Below, piece after piece: positions 7,590-15,645 of a DNA stretch of 64,000 nt (positions are counted from its first letter, which is position 1; every line of letters begins with the position of its first letter). The notes under the pieces were generated by a model. That model saw only the letters and a program-made list of their open reading frames with translations. It did not search any database and was not told the origin of the DNA. Source of the DNA: SXNM01 sp964586155. GTDB lineage: Bacteria > Myxococcota_A > UBA9042. A program made the position numbers and the translations under genes. The DNA is taken from positions 1 to 64,000 of the forward strand of contig CAZPHC010000030.1 in assembly GCA_964586155.1 (NCBI GenBank), read 5' to 3'.

Positions 7590-10211
7590 TCAGCGGGGTC
7601 GCTCGATCCGCCAGCCTGCGGGCTCGCGCGGGTCCAGGCGGACGCGAAAGCGCTGCCCGTCGCCGTCGACCATCGTCGCGCTGGCGCCGCGTTGCCAGAG
7701 CAGCGAGAGATCGGGGCCGAGCTCGACGCCGAGCACCTGCATCGGCAGACGGAAGCCGCAGCCCTGCTTCCAGCGGGAGCAGCCCCATGCGGCGCGGCCC
7801 TGCAGGACGTGGCCGCGCTCGGCGGCGGGACGTTCGCGTTGGCCGCAGAGCGGGCACGCTGGGGCGTCGGGCGCGACGGCGGGTTGCGACGCCACGGGCG
7901 CAGCGACGTCCGCCGGAGCCTGCGCCGGCTCGCGCGGCACCTCCGAGAAGTCGAAGATCACGCCCCGCTCGGGGTCCAGGCGCAGGGCGGCCGAAAACTC
8001 CTTGCCCGCCTTGGAGCGAAAACCCTTGACCACCGGCGTCACGCCCGACGTCAGCAGCTGCTTGGCCATCTTGGCGCTGACGGTGCGCTTGGCCACCTTG
8101 TCGCCGATGCGCAGGCCGCAGCCGCCGCAGGACCAGCCAAAGCGCCGGGCACGGACCTCACCCGCGCAGCGCGGGCAGGCGCCGAGCAGGTCGCCGTCGG
8201 CCAGATGCGCCGCCGCCACGGCCCGTGCGGCGGGCGTCGGCTCGGCCTGGGCGACGGCAGCGCAGATCTCGGCGACGAAGGCGCGCACGTCGGCGATGAA
8301 GCGCTCGCCCTGCTCCTTGCCCTCGGCGATGGCCGTCAGCCGCGCCTCCCACTGACCGGTCAGGCGCGGCGAGTACAGCGCCTCGACAGGCAACATGCCG
8401 AGCAGCGCGCGCCCCTGCTCGGTGGCGACCAGGTGGATCTTGTCGCGGCGGGCGTAGCCGCGCTGGATCAGCGTCTCGATGATCGACGCGCGGGTCGCAG
8501 GCGTGCCCAGGCCGTGCGCCTTCATCGCCCGCGCCAGGGCCTCGTCCTCGAGGTTCTCGCCGGCGCGCTCCATCGCCGCGAGCACGCTCGCCTCGGTGTG
8601 TCGCGGCGGCGGCCGCGTCGCGCCGTCGTGGACCGTCGCCTTGCGCACCTTGGCGTCCATGCCGACCTCGACCGCCGGCAGCAGACGCTCCTTGCTGCGC
8701 GAGGGCGGCGGATCGATCGCGCGCCAGCCTGCAGCGACCTCGGTCCGGCCGCGGGCGTGCAGCCGATCCTCGCCGACCGCGACGACGACGTGGGCCGTGG
8801 CGAAGACCGCGTCGCCGGCGAAGGCGCCGAGCAACCGGCGCGCGACGAGGTCGAAGATCCGGGCTTCGTCCGGGTCGAGCTGGCAACGCCGCGGATCCAG
8901 GCCCGTCGGCAGGATCGCGTGGTGGTCGCCGACCTCGGCGTCGTCGACAAAACGCTTGGTCAGCACGCCCGGGCCAGCGGCGAGCGCGGCCTCGGCGGCG
9001 GCCTCGTAGGGCCCGTAGTGCAGCGAACGCAGCGCCTGCGGCAGCGTCTCGACGATCGAGCTCGACAGGTGCCGCGAGTCGGTTCGCGGGTAGGTCAGCA
9101 GCTTGTGCTGTTCGTACAGCCGCTGGGCCACCTCGAGCGTCTTGGTCGCCGACAGGCGGAAGCGCTTGTTGGCCTCGCGCTGCAGCGCCGTGAGATCGTA
9201 GAGCTGCGGTGCCTTCTCGCGCGCCTCCTTGCGCTGGACGTGCACGACCTCGCCGGTCTTGCCGCGCAGTCGCGCCGCGATGGCGTCGGCCTGGGCCCGA
9301 TCGGCGATGCGGTCGCGCCTGCCCTCGACCTTGTCGGTCACGACGACGTCGTCGCGCTCGGGCTCGTCGTCACCGACCGGCGGCTCGTCGGCGTCGGCGC
9401 CAACGTCTCCGTCCCCGCCCGGTCGCTGGCGGGCGGCGTCCACGGCGCGACCGTCGCGGCCATCCTCGCTCGCCGGGGCCACCCAGATCGCCTCCCACTG
9501 CCCGGGCTCGGCCTCGAGCTGCGCCTTGACCTGGAAGAACGACTCGCTGACGAAGCGCTCGATCTCCTCCTCGCGGTGCACCAGGATCGCCAGCGTCGGC
9601 GTCTGCACCCGCCCGACCGAGAGCAGCGGCCCGTCCTGGGCCAGGGCGCGCACATGCAGCGTCATCGCCCGGGTGGCGTTGAGGCCCACCAGCCAGTCCG
9701 CTTCGCTGCGGGCGCGCGCGGCGGCCTCGAGCGGACGCATGTCCTCGGCCGGGCGCAGCCGCTCCAGCCCGTCACGCAGGGCCGCGTCGGTCATCGAGTT
9801 GACCCAGAGCCGCCGCGTCGGGGCCTTGCAGCCGGCGAGCTCGTAGGCGTAGGCGAAGATCAGCTCGCCCTCGCGGCCGGCGTCGCAGGCGTTGATCACC
9901 AGGTCGAGCTCGCGGTCGCGCAGCAGGCTGCGCAGGACCTTCCATTGGTCGCCGCCTTCCTTGCGCGGCTCGAGCGCGAACCGCTCGGGGATCATCGGCA
10001 GGCTGTCCTGACGCCAGACCTTCCAGGCCGGATCGTAGGTCTCGGGCGGCGCCAGCTGCGTCAGGTGGCCGACGCACCAGGTCACGCGCACGGGGCGGCC
10101 TTCGAGCGTGCCGCCGGCGAGGTAGCCGTCGTGGCGCTGCCTGGCGCCCAGCACGCGCGCGATGTCGCGGGCGACCGACGGTTTCTCGGCGACGACCAGG
10201 TCGAATTGCAT
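7590..10211 (-). CDS. topB: DNA topoisomerase III (type IA)
   Basis: 873 residues. The TOPRIM domain begins with LVVAEKPSVARDIARVLG and includes DAGREGELIF near residue 109. The catalytic tyrosine lies in LLTYPRTDSRHLS near residue 375. It relaxes or decatenates DNA by passage through a single-strand break. The C-terminus has a zinc-ribbon-like part with four cysteines (CPRCAGEV, CGGCGLRIG), a topo-III C-terminal repeat and a second cysteine cluster beginning CPLCGQ. An acidic insertion rich in Asp/Gly occupies about residues 265-310. The ATG at 10211 is preceded by AGGGAG and directly starts the TOPRIM strand. Confidence 0.93.
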   Translation of the reverse strand: MQFDLVVAEKPSVARDIARVLGARQRHDGYLAGGTLEGRPVRVTWCVGHLTQLAPPETYDPAWKVWRQDSLPMIPERFALEPRKEGGDQWKVLRSLLRDRELDLVINACDAGREGELIFAYAYELAGCKAPTRRLWVNSMTDAALRDGLERLRPAEDMRPLEAAARARSEADWLVGLNATRAMTLHVRALAQDGPLLSVGRVQTPTLAILVHREEEIERFVSESFFQVKAQLEAEPGQWEAIWVAPASEDGRDGRAVDAARQRPGGDGDVGADADEPPVGDDEPERDDVVVTDKVEGRRDRIADRAQADAIAARLRGKTGEVVHVQRKEAREKAPQLYDLTALQREANKRFRLSATKTLEVAQRLYEQHKLLTYPRTDSRHLSSSIVETLPQALRSLHYGPYEAAAEAALAAGPGVLTKRFVDDAEVGDHHAILPTGLDPRRCQLDPDEARIFDLVARRLLGAFAGDAVFATAHVVVAVGEDRLHARGRTEVAAGWRAIDPPPSRSKERLLPAVEVGMDAKVRKATVHDGATRPPPRHTEASVLAAMERAGENLEDEALARAMKAHGLGTPATRASIIETLIQRGYARRDKIHLVATEQGRALLGMLPVEALYSPRLTGQWEARLTAIAEGKEQGERFIADVRAFVAEICAAVAQAEPTPAARAVAAAHLADGDLLGACPRCAGEVRARRFGWSCGGCGLRIGDKVAKRTVSAKMAKQLLTSGVTPVVKGFRSKAGKEFSAALRLDPERGVIFDFSEVPREPAQAPADVAAPVASQPAVAPDAPACPLCGQRERPAAERGHVLQGRAAWGCSRWKQGCGFRLPMQVLGVELGPDLSLLWQRGASATMVDGDGQRFRVRLDPREPAGWRIERPR

Positions 10212-10318
10212 GCCACTCCCTGGCCTCGCGGCCCCGCGCGTGCTCGTCCGAGCGACGGCCCGGGACGCTCCGGCGGCCTCCCCGGCGGGCGCCACCGCAC
10301 ACCACCCAGGCCAATTCG

Positions 10319-12127
10319 TCAATTCGGCGCGTCCGGCTCGGGCGGCACGCCAAAAATCGTCTGCCACTGCGGTGCCCGCCAGCTCTCGCCGACCGCGGGG
10401 ATGGCCCACGGCTGCCAGCCCTGCTGCGTCGGCGCGACGAAGAGCCAGTGGCGGTCCTCGAGCGGGCGGTCGAAGGTGAAGCGAAGCTCCCGGACGCCGG
10501 TGGCGTCCGCGCTGTCGATCGTCACGACGACGTCGCCCAGGTCGCGCACTTCGCCCTGCTTGGGCAGGTGGTCCGGCGCGGCCAGCAGCCCCTCGACCAG
10601 GGTGCCGAACAGCGGCACGCGCCAGCTCTGCACCTGCAACGTGCGCGCATCGAGACGGCGGATCTGCAAGCCCGGGCGCTGCGCCGTCAACAGCAACCAG
10701 CCGGCGACGCGCGGCAGATCATAGGCCTTGCGTGCGTAGGCCGGGTACATGCCCACGGCGAGATCGGGCGCGACCACGGGGACGACCACACGTCCTGCCG
10801 CGTCGGCCAGCGCGGGCCCGTCGTCCCAGGCGTGCACCTCCTGCGCCAGGGCCGTGATCGCGGCGCATTGGACCAGCGCGGTCGCGGCGGCGAGCGGCAC
10901 GTGCACGGCCCAGATCGCCGTCGCCAGCCGCCGACGCCAGGCCGAGGCAAGCGCCGCGGCACGGGCGCGCAATGTGACGATAGCGACCGCGAGCAGGCCA
11001 GCGGCCGCGACGCCACCGACGCCGAGCAGCCGATGCGACGGCAAGGTCGCCACCGAAGGCAACGTGGCGAGCACGCCGGCGATCGCCATGCCGACGCATG
11101 CCCGTCGCAGCTGCGGCTGGTCGACCAGCAGCGCCCGCAGGCCCCAGCCGGTGAGCGCAGCGAGACCCACGCCGATCGCGGCCACCACGGGCCGCGTGGT
11201 CGCCATCGTCGCGGTGATGTCGGGCGGCACGTTGCCCAGCTGCGCGGCGACCAGCACCGGCAACCGCCAGAGCGACGCCAGCGCCACGGCCCCCGGCTGG
11301 CGCAGCGGGTCGAGGTAGGCCGCGGAGCTGCGCGCGCCGTAGTCCCCCGAGACCCAGGCGCCGAGCCAGGCGACGCCGACGAGCGCGATCGGCCAGAGCG
11401 CGAGCAGGCGGCGCACCCGGGACCGCGACGCCGCCCTGCCCTCGCCGTCGTCGACCACGAGCGTCCAGCCGACCAGCAGCGCGACGACGCCGACCGCTGC
11501 CTCGCCCGCGCAGAGGCCGAGCGCGACGCCCAGCGCGGCCCAAGCCCGGCCCGGCCGCCAGCCGTCCTGCTGCCAGCGCAGCTGGGCCCAGGCGCCGAGG
11601 CCGGCGAAGACCAGCGAGACGTTGGCGTTTCGCGCCGCGATCCACGTCGACGCCAGCCAACGCGACTCGTCGACGACCCAGAGCAGCGCCGCCAGCGCGG
11701 CGATCGGGGCCGGCAGCCAGCGCCGCAGCAGCAGCCGCACCACCAGCGCCGCGAGCGCGGCCCACAACAGGCTGTGCACATGGTGCAGCCAGGGCACCGC
11801 GCCGATCACCAGGTGGTCGAGCAGGTGCGTCCACGCCGTCACCGGGCGAAAGAACGCCAGGCGCAGGTCCTTGGCCATCCACCAGCCGTAGCCGGAGCGC
11901 ACGACCGGCAGCCAATCCTCGGCCCGCCCGCTCGAGAAGCGGAACAGGTCCGACGCGCCCGGATGCATCACCGGATGCTCGCCGATGACGACGGCGCGGT
12001 GGATCAGGTCGTCGGCGATCCAGCCGGCGCCGAGCGACGGCAACGCCAGCACCACGGCCAGCAGCGCCAGCAACGGCGGGCGAGCCCACCACGGCGCGGG
12101 CGCGCGATCGCCCGGGGCCTCGGTCAC
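10319..12127 (-). CDS. Polytopic membrane protein, possible GT-C type glycosyltransferase
   Basis: 602 residues with about ten hydrophobic segments in the first 430 residues and a soluble C-terminal ~150 residues. An acidic pair follows the first membrane helix (GWIADDLIH), the place where GT-C enzymes such as PMT/ArnT-like proteins carry catalytic acidic residues. Overall resemblance is weak, so the role is tentative. The GTG at 12127 overlaps the TGA of the upstream methyltransferase-like gene (GTGA). The soluble tail ends in a segment with WLFVAPTQQGWQPW. It may be an unrecognised membrane protein. Confidence 0.55.
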   Translation of the reverse strand: MTEAPGDRAPAPWWARPPLLALLAVVLALPSLGAGWIADDLIHRAVVIGEHPVMHPGASDLFRFSSGRAEDWLPVVRSGYGWWMAKDLRLAFFRPVTAWTHLLDHLVIGAVPWLHHVHSLLWAALAALVVRLLLRRWLPAPIAALAALLWVVDESRWLASTWIAARNANVSLVFAGLGAWAQLRWQQDGWRPGRAWAALGVALGLCAGEAAVGVVALLVGWTLVVDDGEGRAASRSRVRRLLALWPIALVGVAWLGAWVSGDYGARSSAAYLDPLRQPGAVALASLWRLPVLVAAQLGNVPPDITATMATTRPVVAAIGVGLAALTGWGLRALLVDQPQLRRACVGMAIAGVLATLPSVATLPSHRLLGVGGVAAAGLLAVAIVTLRARAAALASAWRRRLATAIWAVHVPLAAATALVQCAAITALAQEVHAWDDGPALADAAGRVVVPVVAPDLAVGMYPAYARKAYDLPRVAGWLLLTAQRPGLQIRRLDARTLQVQSWRVPLFGTLVEGLLAAPDHLPKQGEVRDLGDVVVTIDSADATGVRELRFTFDRPLEDRHWLFVAPTQQGWQPWAIPAVGESWRAPQWQTIFGVPPEPDAPN

Positions 12128-12927
12128 GGCCGCACCTCGGCCAGCAGCTCGACGACGTGGTGCATGTCGCGTCGCCGCGGCCAATGCACCAGGTGCCGCG
12201 GCAGCGACGGCGCGATGCCGCCCAGCTGGTGGTCGTAGACGTCGAGCGCCTCGTCGGGGCCGAGCGTGTAGCAACGAGCCGCGAGCTCGAGCGCCGGCAG
12301 CTCGGCGTCCAGGCCGAGGAACTCCACGTCGGGCGCCCGGGAGCTCGAGAGCCGGTCGTGGAAGCTGGCCCACGAGCGCTCGGCCAGGCGCGCGCCCAAG
12401 TGCTGCTTCCACGCGACGAACTGGGCGCTGTCGTCGGGCGGGTCGGCGGTCGCGCCGGTCGCGCGCGGGTAGAGCGCCGTCAGCTGCGAGAGCACGTTGC
12501 AGAACAGGATCGCAGCATCCGGGTAGGCCGCGCAGAGCGCGTCGATCCGGGCCAATTGCAGCGGCGCCTCGGCGGGCCCGAAGTAGTCGGCGCGCGACCA
12601 GGCCACGGGCAGGTGGCGGAAGCGCCGGGCGAACAGGCGCGGCGCCAGCGGATCGGGGTCCAGCGCCGAGACACGGTCGAAGCGCTGCAGCAGGCGGCGG
12701 TCGAGCATCCAGCCGGCGCTCGGCCCGACCAGCAGCAGGTGGCGCTGCGGCGGCCGCCACCCGTCAAGCCAGCCCGTCAACGTCTTGCGCAGCGGCGCCC
12801 ATTGCCGCGTGTGTTGCCGCCACGCCGCCAGGTGCCAGAACACGCCGCCCGAGGGCGAGAACGCCGCGCGCAGCTGGTCGCCGAACGAGGCGGGCCCGGG
12901 CTCGGCCAACGAGAGGGGGTGATCCAC
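12124..12927 (-). CDS. Rossmann-fold, methyltransferase-like protein
   Basis: 267 residues. The segment HLLLVGPSAGWMLDRRLL followed by RVSALDPDPLAPRLF looks like the glycine loop and acidic strand end of a SAM-binding Rossmann fold, but no substrate motif is recognised. It starts with GTG at 12927, four nt after the MscS stop, and its stop overlaps the start of the membrane-protein gene. The three form one probable operon, so modification of a lipid or envelope glycan is possible (inference only). Confidence 0.5.
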   Translation of the reverse strand: MDHPLSLAEPGPASFGDQLRAAFSPSGGVFWHLAAWRQHTRQWAPLRKTLTGWLDGWRPPQRHLLLVGPSAGWMLDRRLLQRFDRVSALDPDPLAPRLFARRFRHLPVAWSRADYFGPAEAPLQLARIDALCAAYPDAAILFCNVLSQLTALYPRATGATADPPDDSAQFVAWKQHLGARLAERSWASFHDRLSSSRAPDVEFLGLDAELPALELAARCYTLGPDEALDVYDHQLGGIAPSLPRHLVHWPRRRDMHHVVELLAEVRP

Positions 12928-12930
12928 AGG

Positions 12931-14376
12931 TCAGATCCCGAACAATCCGCGCATCTTGCCGAAGATCTGGTCGGCGAGCGAGCGGGTCTCTTCGGCGCTG
13001 GGCGTCTGGAACGCCGCCTCGGCCAGGCGACGCTGGCTGCGCAGGCGACGCTCGGCGACCTTCTCGGTGATGGTATGCGCCAGGGTCGTCCGCGCGATCA
13101 GCAACGGCTCGAGGTCGGTCTTGCGCACCTCGAACGCGACGATCTCGGTCGCGGCGCGCACCGTCGCCGAGCGAGGCTCACCCGTCAGCAGGCTCATCTC
13201 GCCGAAGAACTCGCCGGCGCGGATGTGGCCGACCAGGACCTCGCTGCCGTCGTTGGTGACCAGCACGTCGAGCAGGCCCTCGACCAGGATGTACATCGAG
13301 TCGCCCTGCTCGCCGGCCCGCACGACGTCGGCGCCGCGCGGCATCCGCACCTCCCGCACCGACTGCGAGAGCGTCGCCAGCTCGGACTCGACGAGATCGG
13401 CGAAGAGATCGACGCGCGCGACGATCTGCTGGCGGTTGCGGCGCGTGTCGAGCTGCCGCGTCGGCATCTCGGCGGTGTAGACGTCGTGCTTGTCGTAGGC
13501 CAGCGTCAGGCCGGCGCGGTGCAGCTGGTCGAGCACGGCGCTGGCGACCGCGTGGCGGCCCTTGGACGGCGACACCTCCGAGCACAGCAGCCAATAGCGG
13601 ATCTCGTAGTCGACGCCGGTGCGGGTCGGGCCGACGACGCGGACCTTGGGCGCTGGCGTCTTGAGCACGCCACTCGCCGAGCGCACGCCCGCCTCGAGGA
13701 TGCGCAGCGCCCGCTCGACCGGCACGTCGAAGTCGAGGCAGAAGCGCATCTCGAACCGGCTCTCGACCCGTGGTCGGGTCAGGTTCGTCACGATGTCGCG
13801 GGCGATCCAGCCGTTCGGCACGATCACGGTCGTGCCGTCGACGCAGCGGATCCGCGTGCTGCGCCAGTTCGTCTCGACGACCTCGCCGATGATGATCTCG
13901 CGCGCCCGGTTCGACAGCCGAATCCAGTCGCCGATGTGGAACGGCCGATCGACGTTGAGTGCGATGCCCGAGAACACGTCCGCGATCATCGATTGGATGG
14001 CGAAACCGACGACGAGGCCGACCACGCCGGACGTGGCCCAGAAGCCGGTGACGTCGAGGTCGAAGACCAGCGCCAGCACGCCGGTCAGCGCCAGGGCGAA
14101 CACCGCGACGGCGACGACGTCCTTGAGCAGCCCGGGGACCTTGCCGCCCAGCCGCGGCGCGACCATGCCCTCCCAGACCACGACGTCGATGAGGCGGATC
14201 AACAGCCACGCCCCGGTCAGCCAGATCGCGGCGCTGAGGCCGTTGCGGGCGACGCGGGCCGTCGAGTCGAGCGTGTCACCGAGGCGCCCCATCAACTCGG
14301 GCCAGAGCAACGTCGGCGCCAGGAGCAGCAGCAGCAGCAGCAGAGGCCATCGCAAGCGGACGAATCGTTGCAGCAC
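12931..14376 (-). CDS. MscS-family channel with C-terminal cyclic-nucleotide-binding domain
   Basis: 481 residues. Three N-terminal membrane helices are followed by the MscS pore segment GVVGLVVGFAIQ and the beta domain (FHIGDWIRL, TTVIVPNGWIARDIVTNLTR). After a linker, residues ~330-445 form a cyclic-nucleotide-binding domain whose phosphate-binding cassette FGEMSLLTGEPRSATVRA is intact. This resembles the bCNG class of MscS channels, gated mainly by ligand rather than tension in studied members. GTG at 14376 is preferred: AGGGAGG ends six nt before it, whereas an earlier GTG at 14382 directly abuts that site. Confidence 0.88.
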   Translation of the reverse strand: MLQRFVRLRWPLLLLLLLLAPTLLWPELMGRLGDTLDSTARVARNGLSAAIWLTGAWLLIRLIDVVVWEGMVAPRLGGKVPGLLKDVVAVAVFALALTGVLALVFDLDVTGFWATSGVVGLVVGFAIQSMIADVFSGIALNVDRPFHIGDWIRLSNRAREIIIGEVVETNWRSTRIRCVDGTTVIVPNGWIARDIVTNLTRPRVESRFEMRFCLDFDVPVERALRILEAGVRSASGVLKTPAPKVRVVGPTRTGVDYEIRYWLLCSEVSPSKGRHAVASAVLDQLHRAGLTLAYDKHDVYTAEMPTRQLDTRRNRQQIVARVDLFADLVESELATLSQSVREVRMPRGADVVRAGEQGDSMYILVEGLLDVLVTNDGSEVLVGHIRAGEFFGEMSLLTGEPRSATVRAATEIVAFEVRKTDLEPLLIARTTLAHTITEKVAERRLRSQRRLAEAAFQTPSAEETRSLADQIFGKMRGLFGI

Positions 14377-14447
14377 CTGCACCCTCCCTAGCGCACGCCG
14401 GCCCCCGGAACGGCGTGAGTCTACGCCCCAGACGCAGCGCGCTCAAC

Positions 14448-15629
14448 TCAGCGCGGGGCGGTGTTGGCGCCACGCGGGCCGACGAACTGCGCCGGTGCGG
14501 CCTCGTCCTGGGCGACGAGCGCCGAACCGGAGCGCTCGAGGTGCAAGCTGCCGAAGGCGTCGAGGTCGAGCGCCGACGCGGGCCGACCGGCGAAGACCTG
14601 GCGCAGGCCAGCGAGGACGCCGTCGACGTCCGCGGGCCGCAGGATCGTGCCGCGCGCGGCCTCGTCGTCCGGCACGGCGCGCACGAGGTAGGCGCACCAT
14701 TCCTTGAGCTTGCCGATGACGAAGCGATCCTTGCCGAACGCCTCGCGGTAGGTCGCGACGACGTGATCCATCCAGGCGACGACGTCGTCGCCGCTCGGGT
14801 GGATCGGCTCCTCGCCCCGGGCGAGCTGGTCGATCTGCTGGAAGATCCAAGGATTCCGCAGCGCCGGACGGCCGAGCATGACGCCGTCGCAGCCGGTCTC
14901 GGCGCGCATCCGCCCGGCGTCCGCCGCGTACCAGCAGTCGCCGTTGCCGACGACGGGGATGGCCAGGTGCGCCTTGAGTTCGCCGATCATGCGCCAATCC
15001 GCGACGCCGGCGTAGTAGTCGGCGCGGCGCCGCGGGTGGACGATGATCAGGTCGGCGCCGGCGGCCTGCACGGCGTCGCCGATGGCGAGGATATGCGCCT
15101 TGTCGTCCCATCCGGCCCGGATCTTGGCCGAGAGCAGCCCCGGCACGCGCGCCCGCATCGCCGCGATCACGCGGTAGAGCAGGTCGAGATCCTTGAGCAT
15201 CGCGGCGCCGACGCCCTTCTTGACGATCTTGGGCACGGGGCAGCCGAGGTTGATGTCGACGATGTCGGCGCCGCGCACCGCCATGGCCTCGGCGGCGTCG
15301 GCCATCTGCTCGGCGAGGTTGCCCATCACCTGCACCGAGAGCGGGGTTCCGGGCGCGAAGATGACCTCGCGCTCGACCACGGTCGGCGACAGCTGCTCGG
15401 TGGTGACGCGGACGAACTCGGTGCAAACACAGCCGATTCCGCCCTTGCCCGCCATCAGGGCGCGAAACGGCGGATGGCTGACGCCTTCGAGCGGCGCGAG
15501 CATCGTCGGATGGCGAAACGGCAACCCGGGCAGCGGGCTGCGATCGAGCCTCCGATCGGTCGGGACCAGCGCGGGTCGGTCCTTGTGGCCGCTGCCCGCC
15601 GGCATGTGCAGGGTGTCGTTCTTGTGCAC
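14448..15629 (-). CDS. dus: tRNA-dihydrouridine synthase
   Basis: 393 residues. Flavoenzyme reducing uridines in tRNA to dihydrouridine. Signatures: MLAPLEGVSHPPFRAL at the FMN site, VQVMGN, and DINLGCPVPKIVKKG, whose cysteine (near residue 131) is the proton donor. VHPRRRADYY and the phosphate-binding VVGNGDCW follow, then the C-terminal helical domain. The subtype is not decided here. GTG at 15629 has an AGGA about six nt upstream; ATG codons at 15605 and at the barrel entry are alternatives. It lies 16 nt after the lipase-like gene. Confidence 0.9.
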   Translation of the reverse strand: MHKNDTLHMPAGSGHKDRPALVPTDRRLDRSPLPGLPFRHPTMLAPLEGVSHPPFRALMAGKGGIGCVCTEFVRVTTEQLSPTVVEREVIFAPGTPLSVQVMGNLAEQMADAAEAMAVRGADIVDINLGCPVPKIVKKGVGAAMLKDLDLLYRVIAAMRARVPGLLSAKIRAGWDDKAHILAIGDAVQAAGADLIIVHPRRRADYYAGVADWRMIGELKAHLAIPVVGNGDCWYAADAGRMRAETGCDGVMLGRPALRNPWIFQQIDQLARGEEPIHPSGDDVVAWMDHVVATYREAFGKDRFVIGKLKEWCAYLVRAVPDDEAARGTILRPADVDGVLAGLRQVFAGRPASALDLDAFGSLHLERSGSALVAQDEAAPAQFVGPRGANTAPR

Positions 15630-15645
15630 CGTCGGTCCTGGGGCT

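Noticed and set aside
14377..14382. GTG at 14382 as the MscS start
   Set aside because: It directly abuts the ribosome-binding site AGGGAGG, leaving no spacing; the next GTG has ideal spacing.
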